NCBI RefSeq assembly: GCF_014779665.1
Contig: NZ_JACXYY010000003.1
Coordinates: 310,001-374,000, forward strand
Direction of reading: 5' to 3'
DNA: 64,000 bases
DNA from: Nocardioides hwasunensis
GTDB lineage: Bacteria > Actinomycetota > Actinomycetes > Propionibacteriales > Nocardioidaceae
Each line of letters opens with the position of its first letter. Position 1 is the stretch's first letter. Shown one piece after another: positions 1-7,924 of this stretch. A program made the position numbers and the translations under genes. The notes below the pieces were generated by a model, which did not search any database, had not been told where the DNA came from, and worked only from the letters and a program-made list of their open reading frames with translations.

Positions 1-297
1 CGCGACGGTCGACATCGTGAGGAAGTACGCCAGGGCGAGCCCGCCGACCTTGCCCACGCTGGCCGCGCTGCGCACGGAGCCCACGCCGAGGACGAGGGTG
101 CAGAAGATGACCGGCTGGATCATCATCTTGATCAGCGCCACGAACGTCGTGCCGATCCACTTCAGCCCGACCGCGAAGTCGGGGAAGACGAATCCGACGA
201 CGGCTCCGAGGATCACCGCGAGGATCACCGCGATGTAGAGGTAGTGGGTGCGGTCGCGCCTGACCTTCGGCGCGTCCGCGGTGGGGGTGGTGCTCAT
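1..297 (-). CDS. dctA: Dicarboxylate/amino acid:cation symporter, N-terminal part (cut by window edge)
   Basis: The first 99 codons are present and the gene runs off the left edge. After a short charged N-terminus come a hydrophobic segment (YIAVILAVILGAVVGFVF, about residues 21-38), then VALIKMMIQPVIFCTLVLGVGS, which matches the conserved N-terminal region of the SLC1/DctA family (Na+- or H+-coupled uptake of C4-dicarboxylates or acidic amino acids). The ATG at 297 follows GGAGGAG. It is divergent from a CitA/DcuS-type kinase, the usual partner of carboxylate carriers, so a C4-dicarboxylate or citrate-like substrate is inferred. A glutamate/aspartate carrier of the same family cannot be excluded from this fragment. 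Confidence 0.88.
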   Translation of the reverse strand, partial: MSTTPTADAPKVRRDRTHYLYIAVILAVILGAVVGFVFPDFAVGLKWIGTTFVALIKMMIQPVIFCTLVLGVGSVRSAASVGKVGGLALAYFLTMSTVA

Positions 298-355
298 GGT
301 CTCCTCCTGGCTCCGGTGCCGGCGTTCGCCGGCCCGGGTGCCACCCTGCTCCCGG

Positions 356-400
356 TTGTGACGGCAGTCACCGTTTCGTGCGTTGTGTTCGCCGTCACAA
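356..400. promoter_or_regulatory. Inverted repeat between dctA and the two-component genes
   Basis: A perfect 10-bp inverted repeat, TTGTGACGGC at 356-365 and GCCGTCACAA at 391-400, lies in the 134-bp divergent region. The left arm also holds a smaller dyad, GTGAC-ggca-GTCAC (358-371). Its position fits an operator for the response regulator encoded beside it, controlling both directions. Binding is inferred. Confidence 0.5.
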
Positions 401-431
401 GCACGGCCTCCCGTGGGGCAGAATCCACCGC

Positions 432-2015
432 ATGACGCGACGCGGCGATGGCGAGAGCCCGGTCGCGCGGCAGATCATGCTGCTGCAGATCGGCGTCGTG
501 GTGGTGCTGGTCGTGACCGCGGTCGCCCTCGTCGCGTGGGACGCCCGCCGCGACTCCCGTGCCCACGCCCGTGAGCAGGCGTCTGCGGTCGCACGGTCGG
601 TGGCCGACTCGCCCTTCGTGCGGCAGTCCGTCGAGACGGCCGACCCCACCAGCCTGCTCCAGCCCTTCGCCGAGGAGGTGCGCCGCGACACCGGCACCGA
701 CTTCGTCGTGGTGATGAGTCCCGAGCGCATCCGGTGGACCCATCCCGACGTCGCGCAGATCGGCGGACGGTTCGTCGGTGACATCGGCGGCGCCCTGCAG
801 GGCCGGGCGTTCACCCAGCTCTACGCCGGCACGCTGGGACCGTCGGTCCGCGCCGTCGTCCCGGTGACCGACGACGGCCGGGTCGTCGCCCTGGTCGCGG
901 TCGGCATCACGGTCGACCGGCTCGACCGCCGCCTGCTCGAGGACCTGCCCGGCATCGCCGTGGCGGCGCTGGCCACCCTGCTCGCCGGCGTCCTCGGCGC
1001 CTGGCTGATCGCGCGAAGGCTCCGCCGGCAGACCCACGGCATGGGCGAGCAGGAGATCACCCGGATGTACGAGTACTACCGCGCCGTCCTCGGCGCCGTC
1101 CGAGAAGGGCTGCTGCTCGTCGACTCCGACCTGCGGGTCCAGCTCGTCAACGACGAGGCCGTGCGGCTCCTCGCGCTGCCCGACCCCGTGGAGGGCCGCT
1201 CGCTCACCGAGCTCGACCTGCCGCCCGGGCTCGTCGCCGCGGTCGAGCAGCGCGACGCCGCCGCCGACCAGACCTTCGTGATGGGCCAGCAGGTGCTCGT
1301 CTTCAGCACCTCCCCGGCCTACTGGCGCCAGGCCGAGGTCGGGGCCGTCGTGACGGTGCGCGACCGCACCGAGCTGCAGGCCGTGACCGGTGAGCTCGAC
1401 CTCGTGCGCGGGCTGACGGAGTCGCTGCGCGCGCAGAGCCACGAGGCCGCCAACCGGCTCCACACGATCGTGTCCCTGGTCGAGATGGGGCGACCGGAGC
1501 AGGCGGTCGAGTTCGCCACCTCCGAGCTCCACGTGGCCCAGGGCTTCGCCGACGAGCTGGTGGCGGCCGTCGAGGAGCCGGTGCTGGCCGCCCTCCTGCT
1601 CGGCAAGACCGCCCAGGCCGCGGAGCGTGGCATCGCGCTCGACATCGACGGCGAGCTGCCGGCCGACCTCCCGGTCGACTCGCGCGACCTCGTCACGCTC
1701 GTCGGCAACCTGGTCGACAACGCCTTCGATGCCGTCGCCGGCACTCGCGCGAGCCGGCCGCAGCAGGTGCGGGTGCTGCTCGACGGCGACCACGAGCACC
1801 TGCGCATCGAGGTCGACGACTCGGGTCCGGGCATCGCCCCGGAGGACCGCGCCCACGTCCTGGACCGCGGGTGGTCCAGCAAGGCCGCGGAGGGGCGCGG
1901 CCTCGGGCTGGCGATCGTCACGCAGGTCATCTCGCGCCACCACGGGACGCTCGAGGTGACCGACTCGCCGCTCGGAGGGGCCCGCTTCGTGCTCGACGTG
2001 ACGGAGCCGCGGTGA
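432..2015 (+). CDS. Sensor histidine kinase, CitA/DcuS family
   Basis: A 527-aa membrane kinase sensing an extracellular ligand, probably a carboxylate. Visible order: TM helix near residues 14-33, an extracytoplasmic PAS-like sensor region, a second TM near 175-196 (VAALATLLAGVLGAWLIARRL), a cytoplasmic PAS, then the H-box RAQSHEAANRLHTI with the phospho-acceptor His near residue 337, an N-box (LVGNLVDNAFDAV), DSGPGIAP and GRGLGLAIV. The H-box wording is typical of CitA/DcuS kinases rather than EnvZ-type. The ATG at 432 was chosen over an upstream ATG at 378 because family members begin just before the first TM helix. Its stop overlaps the regulator start. Confidence 0.9.
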   Translation: MTRRGDGESPVARQIMLLQIGVVVVLVVTAVALVAWDARRDSRAHAREQASAVARSVADSPFVRQSVETADPTSLLQPFAEEVRRDTGTDFVVVMSPERIRWTHPDVAQIGGRFVGDIGGALQGRAFTQLYAGTLGPSVRAVVPVTDDGRVVALVAVGITVDRLDRRLLEDLPGIAVAALATLLAGVLGAWLIARRLRRQTHGMGEQEITRMYEYYRAVLGAVREGLLLVDSDLRVQLVNDEAVRLLALPDPVEGRSLTELDLPPGLVAAVEQRDAAADQTFVMGQQVLVFSTSPAYWRQAEVGAVVTVRDRTELQAVTGELDLVRGLTESLRAQSHEAANRLHTIVSLVEMGRPEQAVEFATSELHVAQGFADELVAAVEEPVLAALLLGKTAQAAERGIALDIDGELPADLPVDSRDLVTLVGNLVDNAFDAVAGTRASRPQQVRVLLDGDHEHLRIEVDDSGPGIAPEDRAHVLDRGWSSKAAEGRGLGLAIVTQVISRHHGTLEVTDSPLGGARFVLDVTEPR

Positions 2016-2731
2016 GCACACCCATGAGCGTGCGGGTCCTCGTCGTCGAGGACGAGGAGGTCGCCGCGGAGGCACACGCGACCTACGTCGGTCGCCTCCC
2101 GGGCTTCGAGCTGGCCGGCGTCGCCCGTTCGGCAGGCGAGGCCCTGCGTCTGCTGCGGCGTGACGACACGATCGAGCTGCTGCTGCTCGACATGCACCTG
2201 CCCGACGGTCACGGCCTCGGTCTGCTGCAGCGGGTGAGGGCGGAGGGGCGACCGGTCGACGTGATCGCGGTGACCTCGGCCCGCGACACCGAGGTCGTCC
2301 GGCGTGCGGTGTCACAGGGGGTGGTGCTCTACCTGCTCAAGCCCTTCACGTTCGCCGCGTTCCGCAACAAGCTCGAGCAGTACGCCGAGTTCCGCACGCG
2401 CCTGGAGAGCTCACCCGCCGACGTGGTGCAGGACGACGTGGACCAGCTCTTCGGGGCACTGCGCAGCCGGCCGACCGGCGAGGAGCTGCCCAAGGGCATG
2501 AGCCTGGACTCGCTGCGCGCGGTGGTCGAGGCGCTGCGGCGCAGCCCCGACGGCCTCTCCGCCACCGAGGCCGGTGCCGAGGTCGGCGTCTCCCGCGTCA
2601 CCGCCCGGCGCTACCTCGAGCACCTGGCCGACGAGGGCAGGGTCGCCCGGCAACCGCGCTACGGCGGTGCCGGACGCCCCGAGGTCGGCTACGTCTGGGC
2701 CGGCCCCGACAGTCCTGACAGCCCCAGCTGA
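2012..2731 (+). CDS. Response regulator, CitB/DcuR family
   Basis: A 239-aa partner of the preceding kinase. The N-terminal receiver domain starts VRVLVVEDEEVAAEAHATYV and has the phospho-acceptor in LLLDMHLPDG; VTSARD and LLKPF supply the conserved Thr/Ser and Lys. The C-terminal winged-helix part (GLSATEAGAEVGVSRVTARR) matches CitB/DcuR regulators. The GTG at 2012 overlaps the kinase stop as GTGA, implying translational coupling; an ATG at 2024 is the alternative. It probably activates the divergent dctA through the inverted repeat at 356-400. Confidence 0.9.
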   Translation: MSTPMSVRVLVVEDEEVAAEAHATYVGRLPGFELAGVARSAGEALRLLRRDDTIELLLLDMHLPDGHGLGLLQRVRAEGRPVDVIAVTSARDTEVVRRAVSQGVVLYLLKPFTFAAFRNKLEQYAEFRTRLESSPADVVQDDVDQLFGALRSRPTGEELPKGMSLDSLRAVVEALRRSPDGLSATEAGAEVGVSRVTARRYLEHLADEGRVARQPRYGGAGRPEVGYVWAGPDSPDSPS

Positions 2732-2743
2732 GGACCGAGGCCA

Positions 2744-2765
2744 CGAGCGCTGCTCGCTGCGCTCG
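2744..2765. terminator. Bidirectional hairpin between convergent genes
   Basis: A perfect 7-bp stem CGAGCGC (2744-2750) / GCGCTCG (2759-2765) with an 8-nt loop lies between the stops of the response regulator and glyA. No T-tract follows, as is usual in high-GC actinobacterial terminators. Confidence 0.5.
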
Positions 2766-4202
2766 CTAGGAGAGGTTCAGACCCGGGTAGAGCGGGTGCT
2801 TGTCGAGCATCTCGGCGGACTGCTTGGTGATGCGGTCGGCCACGCCGTCGCCGAGGACGTAGGTCGCCTTGCTGGGCGCGCCGGCCTTGTTGGTGCCGGC
2901 CTCGGTGTTGCTGAGCACGTCGACGACCAGCTCCGCGACCGTGTCGAACTCCTCGCGGCCGAACCCTCGCGTGGTCAGCGCGGGCGTGCCGAACCGGATG
3001 CCGGAGGTGTACCAGGCGCCGTTGGGGTCGGACGGGACCGAGTTGCGGTTGGTGACGACGCCCGCATCGAGCAGCGCGGACTCGGCCTGGCGGCCGGTGA
3101 GGCCGAAGGACGAGACGTCGAGCAGCACGATGTGGTTGTCGGTGCCGCCGGTGACGAGCTTCGCGCCGCGGGTCAAGAAACCCTCGGCGAGCGACTGGGC
3201 GTTGTCGGCGACCTTCTGGGCGTAGCCCTGGAACTCGGGGGTGCGGGCCTCGGCGAACGCGACGGCCTTGGCCGCCATGACGTGGCTGAGCGGACCGCCG
3301 AGCACCATCGGGCAGCCGCGGTCGACGCTCGGGGCGTACTCCTCGGTGGCGAGGATGAAGCCGCCGCGCGGACCGCGCAGCGACTTGTGCGAGGTGCTGG
3401 TGACGACGTGGGCGTAGGGGACCGGGTCCTCCTCGCCGGTGAACACCTTGCCGGCCACGAGGCCGGCGAAGTGTGCCATGTCGACCATCAAGGTGGCGCC
3501 GACCTCGTCGGCGATCTCGCGCATCTTGGCGAAGTTCACCCGACGCGGGTAGGCCGAGTAGCCGGCGACCAGGATGAGCGGCTTGAACTCGCGCGCCTTC
3601 CTCAGCAGCGCGTCGTAGTCGAGGAGCCCGGTCTCGGGGTCGGTGCCGTACTGGTTCTGGTGGAACATCTTGCCCGAGATGTTGGGCCGGAAGCCGTGGG
3701 TGAGGTGGCCGCCCGCGTCCAGGCTCATCCCGAGCAGGCGCTGGTTGCCGAGGGCACCGCGCAGCTTCTCCCAGTCGGCCTCGGACAGGTCGTTCATGTT
3801 CTTCACGCCGGCGTCGGTGAGCCACGGGCCCTCGACGCGGTGGGCCAGGATCGACCAGTACGCCGTGAGGTTGGCGTCGATCCCGGAGTGGGGCTGCACA
3901 TAGGCGTACTCCGCGCCGAACAGCTCGCGCGCGTGCTCGGCGGCCAGCGACTCGACGGTGTCGACGTTCTGGCAGCCCGCGTAGAAGCGGTGCCCGACGG
4001 TGCCCTCGGCGTACTTGTCGCTGAACCAGGTGCCCATCGTCATCAAGACGGCGGGCGAGGCGTAGTTCTCCGAGGCGATGAGCTTGAGCGAGGCACGCTG
4101 GTCGGCGAGCTCCTGACGAGTCGCCTCGGCGATTCGCGGCTCGACCGAGGCGATGACCTCGAGTGCCTGGGAGTACGCGCTGCTGATCAGGGAGTCCGTC
4201 AT
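2766..4202 (-). CDS. glyA: Serine hydroxymethyltransferase, long actinobacterial form
   Basis: PLP enzyme converting serine and tetrahydrofolate to glycine and 5,10-methylene-THF. The PLP lysine lies in [14 protein letters not shown] (about K273); [13 protein letters not shown] and [11 protein letters not shown] are further signatures. At 478 aa it is about 50 residues longer than the E. coli type. The extra sequence is mainly an insert after the [12 protein letters not shown] segment ([20 protein letters not shown] onwards). Long forms like this are known in Actinobacteria, so it is unlikely to be an assembly error. Start ATG 4202; only 65 bp separate it from the divergent DUF5701 gene. Confidence 0.95.
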   Translation of the reverse strand: MTDSLISSAYSQALEVIASVEPRIAEATRQELADQRASLKLIASENYASPAVLMTMGTWFSDKYAEGTVGHRFYAGCQNVDTVESLAAEHARELFGAEYAYVQPHSGIDANLTAYWSILAHRVEGPWLTDAGVKNMNDLSEADWEKLRGALGNQRLLGMSLDAGGHLTHGFRPNISGKMFHQNQYGTDPETGLLDYDALLRKAREFKPLILVAGYSAYPRRVNFAKMREIADEVGATLMVDMAHFAGLVAGKVFTGEEDPVPYAHVVTSTSHKSLRGPRGGFILATEEYAPSVDRGCPMVLGGPLSHVMAAKAVAFAEARTPEFQGYAQKVADNAQSLAEGFLTRGAKLVTGGTDNHIVLLDVSSFGLTGRQAESALLDAGVVTNRNSVPSDPNGAWYTSGIRFGTPALTTRGFGREEFDTVAELVVDVLSNTEAGTNKAGAPSKATYVLGDGVADRITKQSAEMLDKHPLYPGLNLS

Positions 4203-4267
4203 GGCGCACAGCCTAGAGGTCGTCGGGCAGGTCGTGGAGGGGGCCGACGCGTGGTGGACTGGACGTC

Positions 4268-4933
4268 GTGGGAACCCTGACGGCAGGCGGTCCGTTGGAC
4301 TCCCCCGTGCCCCTCCCCTCGCTCCACGACCAGGCCGAGCGGCTCGTCCGTCTGGGCGTCCACGTCGTCGCCGGACTCGCGGCGGACGACCTCCTGGAGG
4401 CTGCGCGGACCGGCCCCGCGGGCGGCCTGCTGGTCACCGGTGCGCCGGCCTCCTCGCTCGCCCCGCTGATGAGGCGTGGCGACCGGCCGGGCTTCGTCGT
4501 CGAGGACATGACCGACGTCGACGCGTTCGGCCCCACCGACGACTCCCCGGTGCCGGACGGCCCCTACGTCGCGACCGGGCTGGACCGCGGTGAGGCGTTC
4601 GGCAACCGCACGCCGGCCGAGGCCGTGCCCGAGATCCTGGCCGGAGGTCGTCGACCGCTGACCCTCGAGGAGGGACTGCACTGGGTCCTCCAGGACGAGC
4701 AGGTGCTCGAGCGCAACCACTGCTTCATGACGCCGGGGTCGCGGCTGCGCAAGCCGAACGGCGCGTACGACGCCCGCACCCCTGCACTGTGGATCAGCAA
4801 CGGGACCGGTCGCGACGGCACGGAGCGTCGCGACGCCCCCAAGCTCGGCTGGTGCTGGTGGGGCAACCGGCACACCTGGCTCGGGATCGCCTCGTGCGAC
4901 GAGCGGGTGGCCGCCTGCGCCGCGCACCGCTGA
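4268..4933 (+). CDS. DUF5701 family protein
   Basis: A 221-aa soluble protein of unknown function. The N-terminal half is helical ([20 protein letters not shown]). The C-terminal half has the conserved-looking [38 protein letters not shown] and [18 protein letters not shown]. This matches my memory of actinobacterial DUF5701 proteins; no enzymatic motif is evident. GTG at 4268 is the earliest start; a downstream TTG is possible. It is divergent from glyA with no clear functional link. Confidence 0.7.
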   Translation: MGTLTAGGPLDSPVPLPSLHDQAERLVRLGVHVVAGLAADDLLEAARTGPAGGLLVTGAPASSLAPLMRRGDRPGFVVEDMTDVDAFGPTDDSPVPDGPYVATGLDRGEAFGNRTPAEAVPEILAGGRRPLTLEEGLHWVLQDEQVLERNHCFMTPGSRLRKPNGAYDARTPALWISNGTGRDGTERRDAPKLGWCWWGNRHTWLGIASCDERVAACAAHR

Positions 4934-5007
4934 AGGTGTGACCTGGGTCGCACGTTCGACCCGGGGTCCGCGTGCCGACGCCCGTCCGTCTCACATCGTG
5001 GCGCTCC

Positions 5008-5024
5008 ATCTCATGGAACGAGAT
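5008..5024. promoter_or_regulatory. Dyad upstream of the sulfate-assimilation leader
   Basis: ATCTC (5008-5012) and GAGAT (5020-5024) form a perfect inverted repeat with a 7-bp spacer, overlapping TCCAT-ctc-ATGGA (5005-5017). It lies about 65-80 bp before the leader peptide start. It may be an operator for a sulfur regulator; no regulator gene is nearby. Confidence 0.3.
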
Positions 5025-5088
5025 TTCGGGTTGTGGAAGAGCTGTCCAACCCCTGAGACTTCTTGACATGGTCACCGCCTCCACCCAC

Positions 5089-5157
5089 ATGCACCTGGTG
5101 GTTCGACGTCACGTCGACCTCATGCGCGTGGGCAGCGCGACCTGTTGGCATCGCTGA
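5089..5157 (+). CDS. Cysteine-type leader peptide upstream of sulfite reductase
   Basis: A 22-codon ORF encoding MHLVVRRHVDLMRVGSATCW followed by His-Arg. The RHVDL...R..SA.C pattern with a Cys near the end matches the putative leader peptides found before sulfur genes in Actinobacteria. It ends 70 nt before the sulfite reductase start. The family is thought to work by attenuation, with ribosome progress at cysteine codons setting downstream expression, as shown for Cys-rich short ORFs in mycobacteria. Here that role is inferred from sequence and position. No strong ribosome binding site precedes the ATG; a TTGACA lies at 5063-5068 but has no convincing -10. Confidence 0.72.
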   Translation: MHLVVRRHVDLMRVGSATCWHR

Positions 5158-5227
5158 CGCCGCCCCCCACCCCCTCCCGTGCTCAACGTCGCGCGCGGCA
5201 ATCCTCAGCGAACAGGACTCTCCTGAC

Positions 5228-6946
5228 ATGCCCGACCTCCGGTTTAAGCCCCAGGCTGCCCAGAACACCGAGATCCCGCGCCCCAAGCGCGCGGAGGGTC
5301 AGTGGGCCCTCGGCTACACCGAACCGCTCAACAAGAACGAGCAGTCCAAGAAGGACGACGACCCGCTCAACGTGCGCGACCGCATCCTCTACACCTACTC
5401 GCGCCGCGGCTTCGACTCGATCGACCCCGCCGACCTGCGTGGCCGCTTCCGCTGGATGGGTCTCTACACCCAGCGCGCGCCCGGGTTCGACGGCGGCAAG
5501 ACCGCGCAGCTCGAGGAGGAGGAGCTCGACGATCGCTTCTTCATGATGCGCGTGCGCACCGACGGCGCGATCCTCGACGGGCCGGCCCTCCGGGCGCTCG
5601 GCGAGGTGTCGACGACGTACGCCCGCAACACCGCGGACATCACCGACCGCAACAACATCCAGTACCACTGGATCGAGATCGAGAGCGTCCCGGCGATCTG
5701 GGAGCGCCTCGAGGCGGTCGGCCTCACCACCCTCGAGGCGTGCGGCGACAGCCCGCGCCCCTTCCTTGGCTCCCCCGTCGCCGGCATCGCCAAGGACGAG
5801 ATCATCGACGGCTCAGAGGCGCTCGCGGAGATCAAGCGCCGCATCCTCGGCAACCCCGACTTCTCCAACCTGCCGCGCAAGTTCAAGACCGCGCTCACCG
5901 GCCACCCGAGCCACGACGTGGCCCCCGAGGTCAACGACGTCGCCTTCGTCGGGACCGTCCACCCCGAGCACGGCCCCGGGTTCGACCTCTGGGTCGGCGG
6001 TGGCCTGTCCACCAACCCGATGCTCGCGCACAAGCTCGGCGTGTGGATCCCGGTCGGCGAGGTGGCCGACGCCTGGGAGGGCGTCGCCGGCATCTTCCGC
6101 GACTACGGCTACCGCCGTCTGCGCTCCAAGGCTCGGCTGAAGTTCCTGCTGGCCGACTGGGGCAAGGAGAAGTTCCGCGAGGTCCTGGAGAACGAGTACC
6201 TCCACCGCGCGCTCGTCGACAACCCCTCGCCCGAGTCGCCCGTGCGACCCGGCGACCACATCGGCATCCACGAGCAGCAGGACGGTCGCTTCTACGTCGG
6301 CGCCGCGCCGGTCGTCGGTCGCATCGACGGCACCACGCTCTCGGGCCTCGCCGACCTCGTCGAGCAGTACGGCGCCGAGGGCGCCCGGCTGACGGCCTAC
6401 CAGAAGCTCGTCGTCATCGGCGTGGCCGCCGAGGACACCGAGGCCTTCGCCGACGACCTCGAGAAGATCGGCCTCACGGCCCGTCCGAGCAACTGGCGCC
6501 GTTCCACCATGGCCTGCACCGGCATCGAGTTCTGCAAGCTCGCCATCGTCGACACCAAGGAGCGCGCACGTCTGCTGGTGACCGAGCTGGAGAAGCGCTT
6601 CCCCGACCTCGACACCGACATCTCGGTCAACGTCAACGGCTGCCCCAACGCCTGCGCCCGCACCCAGGTCGCCGACATCGGCCTCAAGGGCCAGCTCGTG
6701 ATGGACGCCGACGGCAACCAGGTCGAGGGCTTCCAGGTCCACCTCGGCGGAGCGCTGGCACTCGGCGCGAACTTCGGCCGCAAGCTGCGCGCCCACAAGA
6801 TCACCAGCGCCGGTCTCGACGACTACGTCACCGCCGTCGTGTCCGCCTACCTCGACGACCGCACGGAGGGCGAGCGCTTCGCCGCCTGGGTCGCGCGAGC
6901 CGACGAGAAGCTGCTGCGCGGCGAGCCCGAGCCGGCGCTGTCATGA
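5228..6946 (+). CDS. sir: Ferredoxin-dependent sulfite reductase (SirA type)
   Basis: A 572-aa siroheme/[4Fe-4S] enzyme reducing sulfite to sulfide with six electrons from ferredoxin. The cluster and siroheme ligands are visible as ACTGIEFCKLA and NGCPNACARTQ (C-x5-C and C-x3-C). Tyr80 (WMGLYTQR) and Cys172 (LEACGDSPRP) are 92 residues apart, the same spacing as the Tyr69-Cys161 covalent pair of M. tuberculosis SirA, which favours sulfite over nitrite as substrate. ATG at 5228 was chosen by family N-termini; longer in-frame extension upstream would run through the leader region. First enzyme of the operon, and its stop overlaps the next start. Confidence 0.93.
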   Translation: MPDLRFKPQAAQNTEIPRPKRAEGQWALGYTEPLNKNEQSKKDDDPLNVRDRILYTYSRRGFDSIDPADLRGRFRWMGLYTQRAPGFDGGKTAQLEEEELDDRFFMMRVRTDGAILDGPALRALGEVSTTYARNTADITDRNNIQYHWIEIESVPAIWERLEAVGLTTLEACGDSPRPFLGSPVAGIAKDEIIDGSEALAEIKRRILGNPDFSNLPRKFKTALTGHPSHDVAPEVNDVAFVGTVHPEHGPGFDLWVGGGLSTNPMLAHKLGVWIPVGEVADAWEGVAGIFRDYGYRRLRSKARLKFLLADWGKEKFREVLENEYLHRALVDNPSPESPVRPGDHIGIHEQQDGRFYVGAAPVVGRIDGTTLSGLADLVEQYGAEGARLTAYQKLVVIGVAAEDTEAFADDLEKIGLTARPSNWRRSTMACTGIEFCKLAIVDTKERARLLVTELEKRFPDLDTDISVNVNGCPNACARTQVADIGLKGQLVMDADGNQVEGFQVHLGGALALGANFGRKLRAHKITSAGLDDYVTAVVSAYLDDRTEGERFAAWVARADEKLLRGEPEPALS

Positions 6947-7107
6947 GCGAGCGCGCGCAGCCCTTCCACTGCCCCTACTGCGGGGACGAGAACCTGTTCC
7001 CCCGCGAGGGTGCAGGGGCCTGGGAGTGCCGCTCGTGCCTGCGGAGCTTCACCGTCCAGATGACCGGCATGATCCCGCACCCGTCGACGGGGGGTGGCAC
7101 CGCATGA
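6943..7107 (+). CDS. Small zinc-ribbon protein of the sulfur operon
   Basis: A 54-aa protein with two CxxC knuckles, HCPYCGDE (C10, C13) and ECRSCLRS (C29, C32), which should bind one Zn or Fe-S centre. It overlaps sir by ATGA on the left and cysH by ATGA on the right, so it is translated within the operon. Equivalent tiny CxxC proteins sit between sir and cysH in other Actinobacteria. Its role is unknown; electron delivery or enzyme maturation are guesses. Confidence 0.8.
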   Translation: MSERAQPFHCPYCGDENLFPREGAGAWECRSCLRSFTVQMTGMIPHPSTGGGTA

Positions 7108-7847
7108 GCCTCTCCACGCAGGCCGCCCGCGACTTCAAGGGCACGCACACCGCCGGTCGTACGCCGGAGGAGCTGCGCGAGCTGGTCTCCCACGTCGGCG
7201 CCGAGCTCGAGCTCGCGCCGGCCGAGGTGATCATCGAGTGGGCCGTCGCCACATTCGGCGACCGGTTCGCGATCACCTCGTCGATGGGCGACGCCGTCCT
7301 GGCCCACCTGGCCTCGTCGGTCGCCCCCGGCATCGACGTGGTCTTCCTCGACACCGGCTACCACTTCGTCGAGACGATCGGCACCCGCGACGCCGTCGAG
7401 GCCACGCTCCCGGTCAACCTGCGCACGGTCAGCACCTCCTTGACCGTCGCCGAGCAGGACGAGCAGTACGGCAAGGACCTCTACAAGACCGACCCCGACC
7501 TGTGCTGCGCACTGCGTAAGGTCAAGCCGCTCGCCGACACCCTGGGCGAGTACGACGCCTGGGCGACCGGCCTGCGCCGGGCCGAGACCCACAACCGGGT
7601 CATCGCCCCGGTCATCGGCTGGGACGCCCGCAAGGGCAAGGTCAAGGTCTCCCCGCTCGCGCGGTGGAGCGACGAGCAGATCGACGCCTACATCCAGGAC
7701 AACGGCGTGCTGGTGAACCCGCTCGTCCACGACGGCTATCCCAGCATCGGCTGCTGGCCCTGCACGCGACGCGTCGCGCCCGGCGACGACCCGCGCAGCG
7801 GCCGATGGGCCGGCACCACCAAGACCGAGTGCGGGATCCACGCATGA
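7104..7847 (+). CDS. cysH: Assimilatory adenylyl-sulfate (APS) reductase
   Basis: A 247-aa enzyme reducing adenylyl sulfate to sulfite. It has the PP-loop-type substrate region (ITSSMGDAVLAHLA), the conserved VVFLDTGYHF, and cysteines for a [4Fe-4S] cluster, LCCALRKVKPL and GCWPCTRR (CC ... CxxC). The cluster cysteines mark it as the APS-using plant/bacterial type rather than the PAPS-using enterobacterial type. The C-terminal TKTECGIH is the redox-active Cys tail (ECGIH motif). ATG at 7104 overlaps the zinc-ribbon stop. Confidence 0.94.
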   Translation: MSLSTQAARDFKGTHTAGRTPEELRELVSHVGAELELAPAEVIIEWAVATFGDRFAITSSMGDAVLAHLASSVAPGIDVVFLDTGYHFVETIGTRDAVEATLPVNLRTVSTSLTVAEQDEQYGKDLYKTDPDLCCALRKVKPLADTLGEYDAWATGLRRAETHNRVIAPVIGWDARKGKVKVSPLARWSDEQIDAYIQDNGVLVNPLVHDGYPSIGCWPCTRRVAPGDDPRSGRWAGTTKTECGIHA

Positions 7848-7924
7848 CCGTCTCCCCGTCCCGCGACAACGCCGTCGCACCCACCCAGCACCACCGCACT
7901 ACGCACGATCGGAGGCACCCCTGA
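7844..7924 (+). CDS. 26-aa ORF coupled between cysH and sirohydrochlorin chelatase
   Basis: ATG at 7844 overlaps the cysH stop as ATGA, and its TGA at 7922-7924 overlaps the chelatase ATG as TGATG. The 26-residue product (MTVSPSRDNAVAPT, then a His/Arg-rich tail) has no recognisable domain. It may serve only to carry ribosomes across the gap, or be the vestige of a lost gene; sulfate adenylyltransferase genes (cysD/cysN) often occupy such a position but are absent from this window. Real expression is uncertain. Confidence 0.45.
   Translation: MTVSPSRDNAVAPTQHHRTTHDRRHP

Noticed and set aside
294..2315. A 673-codon minus-strand open frame over the two-component genes
   Set aside because: Antisense shadow; it would also overlap the dctA start region and has no family resemblance.
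5063..5091. TTGACA as a full -35/-10 promoter for the leader peptide
   Set aside because: No acceptable -10 lies 16-19 bp downstream; only the -35-like hexamer is visible.
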